From Litsea cubeba (taxonomy: Eukaryota > Streptophyta > Magnoliopsida > Laurales > Lauraceae), in contig CM022946.1 of assembly GCA_012931725.1 (NCBI GenBank), forward strand, positions 57,745,502-57,809,501: 64,000 bases of DNA, given 5' to 3'. Shown piece after piece: positions 45,370 through 56,421 of the stretch (position 1 is its first letter; each line of letters starts with the position of its first letter). The notes beneath the pieces are model-generated. The model was not told the origin of the DNA, did no database searches, and saw only the letters and a list, made by a program, of their open reading frames with translations. A program made the position numbers and the translations under genes.

Positions 45370-46212
45370 TGTGTGGGGAGATTTTCAAAGACACCAGGAT
45401 TATGCTGATCTCGGCTATAAGATGACAATTAGCATGCCCACGTGCCATCCAGACACACCTCGGCCGCCGGGATAAAGGCCTCAGCCGAAACCAGACTGAC
45501 TTCGGCTGCCGGTGCCGAGCTCAGCTACCAGGGTTGACCTCGGTTGAGAGCCTGACCCCGGCCGAAGGAGCCGGGACGGAAGCCGAGATGAAGAAGAACC
45601 CTTCTCACGCCCCACGCCCGCCACGTCATTGGACACGTGGCAGAATAGGGGCGCGAGCCAGTGGGACAGATGCGACATCCCAGCCGTCCACAATCTTCGC
45701 TAGATGCTGACAGGGCAGCATCCAGCGGCTGTAGCCAAATCAAGGCAGAGCCCGAGGATGGATCCGATTGGACCTCTACCGCCAAAGGCGTCTAACATGA
45801 TCAGGCCCAAAATGACATGCATTTAATGCAATGTGGGCTGATCAGACTTGCAATAAATGCTTTGTGGGTTGTGATGGACCCGCATTTGTTACTTTGTGGG
45901 CTAATGAGAGCTTCCCTGTCAAATCAAGGGGCCCACTCCAAGATATCAGGTAGAGTTCTCTATAAATAGGATAACATCCCATAACACAGGTACGCAATAC
46001 ACGCATACTAGAGGTGTTACTCTTCCTCTCCTTCCTTTGTTCAGTTCATACGCTAACTTAGGCATCGAAGAGCCTTGCGCCACTCAGGCCAGGGTCCTCT
46101 GACCGTTCGTTCTTCCCTTTTCAGGCTTTAAGGCAGCTGATCTTCATCTTACATTTGGATAAGTCCTATCAGGCACCCCTTAATCTTGTGAGTTATTATT
46201 TTTGCACTTACA
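45370..46212 (+). mobile_element. 5' LTR of a Tat-lineage gypsy element
   Basis: It begins near TGTGTGGGGAGATTTTC and ends TTACA before the primer site. The promoter TATA box TATAAATAGG is at 45961-45970. The GC-rich upstream part repeats CTCGGC/GCCGAG motifs. The exact first base is uncertain by a few positions. The matching 3' LTR would lie beyond the window end. Confidence 0.7.
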
Positions 46213-46214
46213 AT

Positions 46215-46232
46215 TGGCGTCGTCTGTGGGAA
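46215..46232 (+). promoter_or_regulatory. Primer binding site of the Tat element
   Basis: TGGCGTCGTCTGTGGGAA directly after the LTR closely resembles the primer site seen in Tat-lineage elements (TGGCGCCGTCTGTGGGAA). Confidence 0.7.
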
Positions 46233-46259
46233 AGTATTAGCCCAATCTTCCCAAATACC

Positions 46260-48952
46260 ATGCCTCCAAAAGCTAAGAAAGGCGGAGAGTCTTCAAGAGC
46301 GATGATTCAGCTACCGGGTCCGTCGGCGGATGCCCCTCCTCAAAGGCGATCCGGGGTAGGGCTTGGCACGTCTGTAGGCGAGGAGCGCCCAGACTCGCGC
46401 ATCTTCATCCCAGTCCCATTCCTAAAGCAAGCTGAGGATTCGTCCCCGAGCGAGGAAGTCATGCCTCCCCGACGGGACGAACGGCGACAGGAGCGTCCCT
46501 ACAAGGACAAAGTCATAGCAGTCGACAGGTCACACCGTCCACGACACAACGATGACAGAGGGGATGTTGTAGCTCAAAACGCCCTTATCCAGGAGCAAGA
46601 GAAGTTAATCCGCCAGCTCCAGCAGCAACTGAGAGCAGCAGGAGCCACCTCGTTAAGGCAGCCCTCCGGACGCCAAGGCAAGAAGAGAGCCGCCCCGAAC
46701 AAGGCAGTCCAGTCCTCCCACGAGGATTTGAGGGCTTATCTGGATGAAAAGCGCGGTAGGGCCCACGATGAAGGCTCGAGCAACAGTCGAAGCCATCATG
46801 GCCGAGACAGCCGAGCTCGCAGCCGTCACAGTCGAGGCCACTTGAAGCGGAAGTCATAAGCACTGTCACCAGAGAAGGATGACGAGTAGGAACGGCTCGA
46901 CAGGCGTATTAAACTGGTTGTTCAGCACAACTTGGAGATGGCTGGTCTCGCCCAAGACCAACAAGATATTTGCGGCCCCACCGATCTGGGGGTCTCCCCC
47001 TTTACATGGGATGTCAAGGAGACTCCCCTGCCCAAGAAGTTCTCCATTCCGCGATTCGTCCTCTACGACGGAGTCTCGGATCCTGCCGCTTGTCTCCGAC
47101 ATTTCGCTCAGAGGATGTCCATTTGGGGGGACGAAGGGCACTTCAACTGCAAAATCTTCTCCTCCAGTCTGGGCGACCTCCCCCTGAAGTGGTTCTGCGC
47201 CCTCCCGGAGAAATCTACCTCGAGTTGGAAACAGCTCTGGCTCTCCTTCTTGAAGAAGTTTCAGGCCTACATTGTCGTCCCCAAGACCGATGCTGATATA
47301 CTGGCCCTGAAGATGAAGCAGGGCGAGAGCATCACCCAGTTCGCCAAACGGTTCTGGGTGACTTATAGCCAACTCGAAGTTTCCAAGGACGAAGTAGCGG
47401 TTTTCGCCTTCCAAAATGCTCTGTTACCAGGAAACGAGCTTAGGAAAGACCTGGCCGGAGACCCCGTAACCTCCGTGCCAGCCTTGATGTCTAGGATAAA
47501 GCGCTATGTCGCCCGGGAGGAAGATGATGTTCGGGCCCGGGAAAGCCACGGCGCGGGACACAAGGATAAGGGCAACCAGCTCCCTCAGAAGGACAAGAAG
47601 CCTTTCCGGAAAGAAGAGTTGAAACAAGCCTGGGTCTCAACCTCGGCAAAAGCTCCAGCGTCCAGGTCTGGGGGCAGCAGGAAACCCAGGCCTCCTCCCG
47701 ATGCCAATCAAGCTGTGAATACCATCTTCAAGGAGCCGATCCATCAGATCATGAATAAGATCAAGCACAGGCCGTTCTTCAGCTGGCCTCAGCCCATGCA
47801 GAGTGATCCCTCCTCCCGTGACCAGAACAGGTTCTGCGCCTACCACAAGCAGAATTGGCATAAAACCGAGGAGTGCAGGATCCTGAAGTCTCACCTGGAG
47901 AAGCTCGCCAAGGAAGGCCACCTGGAGGAATACATCAAGATAGGAGATGCTGGCAGCGGCCAAACTCATCAGAGCACCGACAAGGACCCATACAGCGACG
48001 AATCTGAAAAAATCATCAATGTCATCCACCTGGCACCCTCAGTGCCTTCCCCCTCAACTAGAGGCAACGCCCAGGCTCGTGCCGAGGCCAGGCAGGCCTC
48101 TCATGGGAAGGAGGTGATGAGGGCCAAGCTCGAATCAGCGTCCAAGAGAGCGTGGCGTGAGTGCCCAGCTATCTCATTTTCGGATAAGGACCTCGAGGGA
48201 GTGCAGCTTCCCCATAACGATCCCCTGCTCCTGACGATGAAGCTGCGAGACTTCACAGTAAAGAGGATTCTCGTCGACTCCGACAGTTCATCCGAAATCC
48301 TCTACTACGGATGCTTCAAGAAGATAGGACTCTCGGAGGCTGATTTGAAAGAAGCTCATACGCCCCTGATAGGGTTCAGCGCCAAACCTGTCTACCCTAA
48401 AGGAAAGATCACTCTGGAGACCAGGGTGGGCGGAGCCTCTGTAATGACCGACTTCCTAGTAATGGACGCCCCTTCCCCCTACAATGCTATTATGGGCAGG
48501 ACGTGGCTCCATAGAATGGAAGCAGTTCCCTCCACTTTCCACCAGAAGCTGAAGTTCTTGCTTGAGGATAAGGAAGGTAAGATGGAAGTGATTACTGTGG
48601 ACGGGGATCAGCAGCTGGCCAGGCAATGTATGATGGCCGTAGTCCCTGGTGAGAAGGAACAGGGGCAGGTGCATATGGCAGAACTCGAGAGGGAGCTGGA
48701 CGAGATCGGTCGGGATCCTAAGAAGAAGAGCGTCGAAGATCTAGCTGAAGTCGGGATCGATCCACTCGACCTAGACAGATTCTTCCTGATTGGCAGCCAG
48801 CTTCTTGACCCCGAGAGGACCGAACTCTCAAGATTCTTGATGCAGAACAGAGACGTCCTCGCCTGGACCCTGAGCGAAATGCCCGGGATCGACCCTGAGG
48901 TTATGTGCCACAAGCTGAATATAGATCCCAGCCACAAGCCAGTGGTGCAGAG
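46260..48952 (+). pseudogene. Tat gag-protease (in one frame, with two stops)
   Basis: The frame starts MPPKAKKGGESSRAM and runs to the inserted solo LTR at 48953. Two in-frame stops (46857-46859 and near 46890) separate a basic N-terminal segment from the Retrotrans_gag domain (KFSIPRFVLYDGVSDPAACL near 47040-47100). A Cys-His box FCAYHKQNWHKTEEC (about 47831-47877) replaces the normal CCHC knuckle, as in Tat elements. The protease motif reads VDSDSSSEIL: codons 48276-48284 give D-S-D where D-T/S-G is expected, so it is probably inactive. Downstream MSEMPGID-type sequence marks the start of the reverse transcriptase connection. Confidence 0.85.
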
Positions 48953-50629
48953 TGAAAGTCCAAGGGATCCTAACCCTAGAGGGGGTGAATAGGGTGATCT
49001 ACACTTAATGACTAATTATGACCAATTTTAATTTCTTTATAATTAACTAGTCACATGTGATGATTATATCAATAAATACGGAAGCTAAACAAAACAATCA
49101 CCACAAAAGCAATCACCACTACACAATGATTTATAGTGGTTCGGCCTCAATGCCTACATCCACTACTGGCTTGTGTTCCACACCCCACCGGATTTCCACT
49201 AATATGCTTTTCAAAAGGGTAAGCAATAACCTCTACAACGTTGTTTTTCTAGGCTAAACAACAACCTATACACAATGCTTTTCTTAGGCTAAGCAATAAC
49301 CTTTATACAAGAGATTTCTCTAAGTAAAGTATTTTCACAAAACACTCTAAGAGATTACAATTTAAGCTTAAATAAAATGCCTCTAAGTAGGCGGATATGA
49401 AAATGAAAATCTAACTCACACAACACAATGAAATGCAAAGATGAATGCTCATGATATGTGTGTGTGGAAACTTCAATCAAGTTTAAAAAATAAGCTCAAT
49501 TAATGTATGCTTAATGCATTTGAAAGTTTAAAGCACTCAAAGATACGATTGAAGTCAATATGCAAATCACATGTATAAAAGTTAACTTGATGATGATATG
49601 AAAATCAAAATCTCACAAGTTGTATGAAACTAAATATTTCTAAACATGTGATGCATATTCAATATTGTTTTCAAAAACAAGGTTTAGCTAAAGTTCAAAT
49701 GAATGAAAACAACAAAGAAAGATTCAAACAAGTTAATGTATCATGCTATAAAGAAATCAAAGATTTTGGCTAAGCATGATTAACAAAGTTTAAAACAAAA
49801 CTTGGTTTGAAATCAAGGGTGAAGAATCCAATAACTAAAATCAAAGATTTAGAGAAGAATGGATTCAACACATCATAGTTAATATGCTTAAAATAATTAC
49901 CAATAATTTAGACAAAGCATAAAAATATATGATTAATAAAGGCAAAACTTACTTGGTGGTTTAACTTTATTAATCCAAGTTTTAGCTTTCCCTAATGACC
50001 ATTAGCCTTCCTTAGCTTGATCCCCTTTCTTTTGCCTCAAAATACCTCAAGAAGGGCTTCAAAGATCATCTCCAATGGCTAAGAAATGAGTTTCTTTTTG
50101 TAGAAAAAGTGGTCCAACGGCTCTCAGGTCGGTTAACCGACACTTTGAGTTCGGTTAACCGAACTCAACGGCTAGAAACCCAACGGTCTTAATTTTTGAA
50201 AAACTGCTTGTAGCGGCGGCCATAAAGCGCCGGTAAAAGTCCAGTTTGGCCGCCGGTAAAAGTCCAAAATTCTCAAAAAGGAGATTTTCAAAGTGATTTT
50301 ATTGGGGGGACTTTGGGCAAATAAACCAAGCATGGAAATATGATTTAAACCAATCCAAGTGCTTAAAAATCATGTAACATAAAAGGCCAAACAAAATTTG
50401 AAACATTTAAAACCAATGGCTAGCTTGTTTTATAAAATCTTTTTCAAACTAAAAATGCATCCAATGTTTAAAACCAAAACATGCATAAATCATAAGGTTT
50501 ACAAGATTTATAACAATGCATGTATAAATCAAGATTTCAAAATTTCTAAAATCAATCCATGTGTGAAGATTCAAATGAATGAATAAGATGAATGATGCAT
50601 CCATCAAATTGCAATACAGAATCCTAACA
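48953..50629 (-). mobile_element. Solo copia-type LTR (1677 bp) inside Tat pol, TSD CAGAG
   Basis: The plus strand starts TGAAAGTCC and ends ATCCTAACA, with perfect CAGAG duplications at 48948-48952 and 50630-50634. It is related to the LTRs at 34113-35911, 38997-40778, 51924-53435 and 58214-59725. Its palindromes GGTCGGTTAACCGAC and TCGGTTAACCGA are at 50126-50164. Removing it and one CAGAG restores the Tat reading frame (frame arithmetic only). Confidence 0.9.
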
Positions 50630-50634
50630 CAGAG

Positions 50635-51923
50635 GGCCCGCAGGACAGGGTTGCAGCAAACAGAAGCCGTGGTCGAGGAGGTCGATATGTTGCTAGAGGC
50701 AGGCGCAATCAGCAAAGTCCAGTACCCGGTCTGGCTAGCCAATACGGTGGTGGTCAAAAAGAAAACCGACAAGTGGAGGGTGTGCGTCGATTTCACCGAC
50801 CTCAACAAAGCTTGCTCGAAGGACAGCTTCCCACTCCCGAAGATTGATCAAATGATCGACGCCACTGCTGGCCATGATAGGATGAGCTTCCTCGATGCTT
50901 ACCGAGGCTACCACCAGATCCCGATGTTCGAGCCGCACGAGGAGAAGACTGCATTCATAACCCCCCGCGGCACTTACTGTTACAAGGTGATGCCCTTTGG
51001 ATTGAAGAACGCAGGGGCAACCTATTAGCGTCTCGTCACAAAGATGTTCCAGGCTCAGCTCGGCAAAACCATCGAAGTCTACATCGCCGACATGTTCGTC
51101 AAATCCAAGCAGTCTCACGACCACCTGGTAGACCTGGCTCAAGTCTTCGGCATCCTCAGAGAGTTCAAGCTCAAGTTGAACGCCTCCAAATGTGCTTTCG
51201 GCGTCGCTTCTGGCAAATTCCTCGGAAGTCTAGTAACGCGGAGGGGGATAGAGGCCAACCCAGATCAGATCACGGCGATCCTGGGAATCCAATGCCCGGT
51301 TACTACCAAGGAGGTCCAGAAGCTAACTAGCATGGCCGCAGCACTCAACCGCTTCATGAGCAGATCATCAGATAAGTGCCGACCTTTCTTTCAGCTTCTA
51401 AGGAAAAACTTAAAATTTCAATGGACCCCTGAGTGCGACCAAGCATTGCAAGCACTCAAAACTTATCTATCTTCACCACCTATGCTCTCTACCCCAACAC
51501 AGGGGGAGACATTGTATCTGTATCTAGCGGTCTCGGATCACGCAGTGAGCTCCGTCCTCATTAGAGAGGACGATGAAATACAAAAACCAATCTATTATAC
51601 AAGCAAGATCCTCCTTGATGCCGAGACCAGATACCTTTTGCTTGAAAAGCTCACGCTGGCACTCGTCAGTGCCTCCCGCAAGCTTTCTCACTATTTCCAA
51701 TCCCACACCATTGTGGTTATTACGGAGCATCCACTCCAATCCATCTTAAAAAAAGCTGACTTTTCAGGGAGAATCTCAAAGTGGGCGGTCGAATTGGGGC
51801 AGTATGACATTCAGTACTGTCCCAGGACTGCGATCAAAGCCCAAATTTTGGCAGACTTCATCGTTGAGTTCGTCTCTCCGAGCTCGGCTTCGACCCAGCC
51901 CGGCACCGAACTGGGGGGCATAG
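50635..51923 (+). pseudogene. Tat reverse transcriptase and first RNase H (dead)
   Basis: Visible blocks: VVVKKKTDKWRVCVDFTDLN, DSFPLPKIDQMIDATAGHDR, VMPFGLKNAGATY followed by a TAG stop (51026-51028), and EVYIADMFVKSK. In the last the usual Y-V-D-D is Y-I-A-D (GCC at 51086-51088), so polymerase activity is lost. RNase H follows (LYLYLAVSDHAVSSVLIRE near 51515). The frame is cut at 51924 by the 7.8-kb element and resumes after 59730. Confidence 0.85.
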
Positions 51924-52279
51924 TGTTAGGATCTTTCTATGTTGCTAATTTGATGGATGCACTATCACTTTCACTTTCATCTGATCACACACTCATTCAT
52001 CGTATGTTAGACCTTGATTTCTGAATCTTAGACTTGCATATTCAATTGATTTTCAAAGACCTCATCCTGCATGTTTTAGAACTTAAAACACTCTTTCGAA
52101 AATCTATTTTTTCATGCATGATTTTGAAAAATCAAGTTAATCATCGAGGTTCTTGGAATGCATACAATCTCATTCTTAAAATCCTTTTTAGCATGCATTA
52201 AACATAATGGCTGGAGTTCATGTTTCAGAAAAAACACTTTTTCAAAATTTGCACAGAACTCCTCCCAGGCCTGTGTACC

Positions 52280-52404
52280 CGGTCGACCGACCCCTGTACC
52301 CGGTCGACCGAGCCAACTAGCCGTTGGCAGAGAGCTGTTGGCTCTCCAACGGTCAGATTTCTGACCGTTTGTTCCAGGTCGACCGAGAGGGAAGGAGGTC
52401 GACC
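52280..52404 (+). promoter_or_regulatory. Palindrome cluster upstream of the LTR TATA box
   Basis: CGGTCGACCG occurs at 52280-52289 and 52301-52310, and GGTCGACC at 52377-52384 and 52397-52404. Between them AACGGTCAG and CTGACCGTT (52348-52369) form a perfect inverted repeat with a 4-base loop. The cluster ends about 30 bp before the TATA box, a position suited to transcription factor binding. Confidence 0.75.
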
Positions 52405-52433
52405 GAAGACACTAGCCGTTGGACTGTTTTTGT

Positions 52434-52443
52434 CTATAAATGC
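52434..52443 (+). promoter_or_regulatory. LTR TATA box
   Basis: CTATAAATGC lies downstream of the palindrome cluster and upstream of the repeat-containing presumed R region. The same site recurs at 58724-58733 in the second LTR. Confidence 0.6.
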
Positions 52444-53437
52444 TCATTTCATTCCTTTCTTGGAGAGGTTGGTTGGGTGAACTTTTGGAGCCATTTTGAA
52501 GCCTAAGAAAGGGGAATGAGCTAAGAAGGTTAGATAGCAAATGGAAATCAAAATCCTTGAGATTCAAAGGTATATACCTCTAAGTTAAATTTGATTTCCA
52601 TACTTTTGAAATCCATGCATGATCAAACTTTTGTAAATTCATTTTTGCATGATTGCTAGCCTTGTTTGAGTTGTTTTGCAATCATCATATCACTTTACCA
52701 TATTGGATTGTTTTGCAAAACACTCATTTCCAAATCACATGTGTTTTTAGTATTTAAACCTTCATACAACTTGTGTTTTAATAGGAATGTCTTTCCAAGT
52801 TGTTTCAATTACTTCATGTGATTAGTTCATCTCTTCAATCATTAATTTATGTGCTTAGAATTTTAAATGCATCAAGCATTCATTTAAGAGCTTCATTTTA
52901 GAAATTGATTGAAGTACACTTTCATACACCTTGAACACTCATCTTAGTTAATTGTTAGTGTATGATTGTAAATTGATTTTAATTTTTATATCAGCCTATT
53001 TAAGAGGCAAATGTATTAAGCTATAATTGTTTCTCTTCTAGTGTTTAGACACTTCATTGAGAAAGAAAAATCTATTGCTTGTAAAGGTTAGTGCTAAGCC
53101 TAAGAAAAGCATAGTGTAAAGGTTGTTGTTTAGCCTAGAAAAACATCATTGTAAAGGTTATTGCTTAGCCTATTGTAAAAGCATAAATAGTGGAAATCCG
53201 GTGGGGTGTTGAGCACAAGCCGGTAGTGGATGTAGGCATTGAGGCCGAACCACTATAAATCTTTGTGTTATGGTGATTGGGTTGTGGTGATTGATTTGTT
53301 TCTCTTCCGCATTATGTATGTTAATCATCACATATGACTAGTTTGTTTTAAAGAAATTAAAATTGGTCATAGTTGGTCACTATTAGTAGATCACCCTATT
53401 CACCCCCCCTCTAGGGTTAAGATCCCGGACTTTCAAT

Positions 53438-53449
53438 TGGTATCAGAGC
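53438..53449 (+). promoter_or_regulatory. Primer binding site (tRNA-iMet), 7.8-kb element
   Basis: TGGTATCAGAGC, intact, starts 2 bp after the 5' LTR end. Confidence 0.9.
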
Positions 53450-53532
53450 CTCGTGCTCTAATATTAGGATCAAGTGTTTGGAACTCTTGATTAGGTGTAA
53501 AAACCTAGAGTTTAAACCCTAGTGTGCTTTTC

Positions 53533-55098
53533 ATGAAAATCATTAAAATGGACTCCACTATGCTAGATTGTGTAGATTCTCTTGTAGATTCTTCTAGACC
53601 CCTCCTTTCTTCTATTGGAGATTCAAACCTTGAATTTAATGAATCTAAAGTTGAATCAAAAGAAGAAGAAAATGATGATTATGAAGATGATATACATCAA
53701 GCCTATGAGGAATTATATGAACTATGTGAAGTCATAGCTAAGAAGAATAAAAAGTTAAGAGAAGAATCAAAAAGGCTAAACAAAGATTTAATCTCTTCAA
53801 ATGATGAACTTAGAGAGAAAGAAGAAGTAATACATTGCCTAGACTCTAAGTTCATGATCACTTTGCACAACCTATCAAAAGCTCAAGATGAACTAAATGA
53901 AATAAAATTAAGTCATAATGAGCTAAATAAAGAAAATGTAAATCTAAGAGATACATTAAAAAGACAAGATGAGAACATTATCCATTTAGAATCCAAATTG
54001 AAAATTTCTAAAGATAATTTGTTAAATCTTCAAGATGAATTAAATGCATCTAAGAGAAGTTGTGAAGGACTTACCAAAGAAAACTCAACTCTAAGTGATC
54101 ACATAAAAAATCAAGTTGAAGACATTGTCAACCTTGAATCCAAGTTAATAACCACCAAAGAAAATTTATTCAATGCTCAAAGTAATATAAAAACTTTACA
54201 ACTTGGATCTAATGTAAATGAACTCAAACTTGAATTAAAACTTGCTTATGAAAAAGTAAACAAGTTTAATGGAATTGGAATTGAACTTACAAAAGTGAAA
54301 AATGAAAATTCAATTCTTAAAAATCAAGTCACTCAACTTGAAACTCACAAACAAAAGTATGAGTGCAAATTTACCCAAGGCGAAGAGAAATTTGAAAAAT
54401 TATTTAGATTGGGTAAATCACAAAGAGATAGGACGGGTATTGGATTTGATAAGTATACTTCTCATGGCCCTAAAATCACCAACACATTTGTGAAAGGTGA
54501 GTCCTCAATCTCTAGCACTCACTCTACTTTGCCCAAAACAAAATGTCATTATTGTGGTAGTGAAGGGCATTTCAAATTTGAGTGCAAATTAAGAAAAAAT
54601 CATTTGTCTAAACCCATCTATGAACCTAAAAATGGAAAATCTAATTCTATGATGGTTAAGGCATCAAAATCAAAGGAAGACTCTAGAAAGTTCAAGCAAG
54701 TCAAACCATTCCAACAAGAGTCTCCCAAGATAGATTTTAAAAAGACTAAACAAATCAAAAGTAGTCAAATTAAATCTATCAAAAAGAAACCTCTCACTTT
54801 ACCTCCTTTAACCTTGGAAATGAAAGAACTTTTGAAAAATGTTGAAAGACTAAAATTAAAATTCAAAAGGCATAAAGAGAGAGGAAAAGCTAAAAGAAAT
54901 GAGAAAAATAAAAAGAAACATCAACCACCAAAGACTAATCATCAATCCAATTATGAAATTGTCAAACCTCAAGGATATGATGTCAAGAATAAAAGAAATC
55001 AATATTTATCTCCTCTAGTTGGTGGGATCTCATACATAGACTCCAAAGCTCAATACCTTAGATGGAAACCTAAGGTTAGACTCTTAGACAAATACTAA
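53533..55098 (+). CDS. Coiled-coil, zinc-knuckle gag-like protein (ORF1)
   Basis: The frame encodes about 521 residues from the ATG at 53533. An alternative start, MDSTMLD at 53548, is better conserved with the relative at 38880. Residues about 30-270 are a long charged coiled coil with repeated leucine-rich, Asn/Lys/Glu-rich heptads (LSKAQDELNEIKLSHNELNK, NIIHLESKLKISKDNLLNLQ). A single CCHC knuckle KCHYCGSEGHFKFECK lies near residue 340, followed by a very basic tail. The first capsid half of copia gag (UBN2-type, as in the gag at 31294-32350) is absent, so this is a shortened gag that may bind element RNA through the knuckle and self-assemble through the coil. It is intact, unlike the copy at 37450-38890. 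Role is inferred. Confidence 0.8.
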   Translation: MKIIKMDSTMLDCVDSLVDSSRPLLSSIGDSNLEFNESKVESKEEENDDYEDDIHQAYEELYELCEVIAKKNKKLREESKRLNKDLISSNDELREKEEVIHCLDSKFMITLHNLSKAQDELNEIKLSHNELNKENVNLRDTLKRQDENIIHLESKLKISKDNLLNLQDELNASKRSCEGLTKENSTLSDHIKNQVEDIVNLESKLITTKENLFNAQSNIKTLQLGSNVNELKLELKLAYEKVNKFNGIGIELTKVKNENSILKNQVTQLETHKQKYECKFTQGEEKFEKLFRLGKSQRDRTGIGFDKYTSHGPKITNTFVKGESSISSTHSTLPKTKCHYCGSEGHFKFECKLRKNHLSKPIYEPKNGKSNSMMVKASKSKEDSRKFKQVKPFQQESPKIDFKKTKQIKSSQIKSIKKKPLTLPPLTLEMKELLKNVERLKLKFKRHKERGKAKRNEKNKKKHQPPKTNHQSNYEIVKPQGYDVKNKRNQYLSPLVGGISYIDSKAQYLRWKPKVRLLDKY

Positions 55099-55591
55099 GA
55101 CCTTATAATTAGATTAGACCAACCCTTTCCCATAAGTTATATGTGTTGTTGGTCTTAAGTCTAGTTCCTTCTATCTTTCTTAGTATTGTCTTCTTGTTCA
55201 AGTATCATTTGTTTGAGTTTTACTTGTTGAAAATGCATTTTGATTTTAAAAGGTATGTTATGATAAAAATGCATGTTTATGATCAATCTGACTTGAAAAA
55301 GAATTGCTTAAAGATACATCTTCTCAATCAATTGATTTGTTTTTCAAACTTGCTTTTATTTGAATGGATACTTAGTTATTCCACATTTGTCAAATCAAAT
55401 ACTATTGAAAAATGAAGTGTCTTGGACTCACAAGTTTTCAATCATTTAAATGGACTTATTTAGAATTAATTTTGTAAAATCTCTTTTCCTAAATTGATTG
55501 AGCTTGTAGGATAGTTAGATTAAGGGAATCATTTGTTCAGAGAGTTTTTCTTGAGTTGGCAAGTTCTTCCTTGAATCTGAACAGATATTCT

Positions 55592-55740
55592 GTTTTCTCT
55601 GTTCACGCGGTCGACATCCTGGATTGGCCGGTCGACCGAAGAATCGTACACAGCAACTTAAAAACCTTGTTTTCCCTGTTTACGCGGTCGACATCCTGGA
55701 TTGGCCGGTCGACCGAAAACACGTGAACAGCAACTTAAAT
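55592..55740 (+). repeat. Two 77-bp direct repeats with GGTCGACC palindromes
   Basis: GCGGTCGACATCCTGGATTG and GCCGGTCGACCGAA recur with a 77-bp period, followed by ACAGCAACTTAAA. They lie between ORF1 and ORF2 and share the palindrome found upstream of the LTR TATA box, so they could be an internal promoter or a relic of LTR-like sequence. Confidence 0.8.
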
Positions 55741-56421
55741 AAGTTGCGCTGGCCTGTTCTGTTTCATTCAGAACCTTCTCCTTGGAGCAGGTCGACCCCC
55801 TGGAGCTTCTCAAATCTGAATGCTCCTCGTTTCCAATCCGTCTCCTTCATTCTTCCTTGGCAAGATCATCATTCTCCCAAGGATTTCTCATTGGATTGTC
55901 TTCTTCCAAACCGAGGCTTGTTCAGCACTGTGTCGCACGGCAGCTGTGCTCCCCTTCTCCTCTGAATTCCGTCTATCTGTCAGCATGAAGACGCATTGGT
56001 TCTTAGTATGTGCTGCTTCCATCTCATTCAAAAACTCATGAGATTCCATCTGCTCTGGCCGTCCAAGACTATGGAAATAATCTTCTTCAACCGACTGTGT
56101 CTGTGTGCCGAGTTTGCTTCCCAGATCTCGGTTTATGGTCATTGTGGGGATCTGATCAATGGGTTGTCTGCATGCTTTTAGGATCAATTGTAGTCATTTG
56201 TACACAGTTTCAGGCAGCCATAGTTTGTGGAAGTATTCTGTCACGGAACATGCACCACAAGTGTTTGACAGAATGCCAGAACCACTGATTAATCCATTTT
56301 AGTATCTGTTTTTGCTGAATTCGAGTGGGAACGTTGTGCACCCGAGTCTTTCATTCTAAGAATCATCCCAAGCTATTTTCAAGTGCTGTCCATCTCTTCT
56401 AAACTTCAACTGTTGAGTGCT

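Larger units (their letters stand above)
51924..53435 (+). repeat. 5' LTR of the 7.8-kb element
   Basis: TGTTAGGATC...GACTTTCA. From 5' to 3' it holds four GGTCGACC palindromes (52280-52404), an AACGGTCAG/CTGACCGTT hairpin (52348-52369), a TATA box CTATAAATGC (52434-52443), 30-bp-type direct repeats (53085-53180), and a conserved TAGTGG...CCACTA hairpin (53224-53255). Confidence 0.9.

Noticed and set aside
45370..46212. Reading the GC-rich upstream part of the Tat LTR as a gene
   Set aside because: The frames there lack motifs, and the segment ends in a TATA box, leader and primer site, fitting an LTR.
46585..48029. Several minus-strand frames over the Tat gag
   Set aside because: Shadows of the GC-rich gag-protease frame on the plus strand.
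52158..52506. Short frames inside the LTR (repeated at 58448-58796)
   Set aside because: Present in both LTRs only because the LTRs match; they span the palindrome cluster and TATA box and show no protein features.
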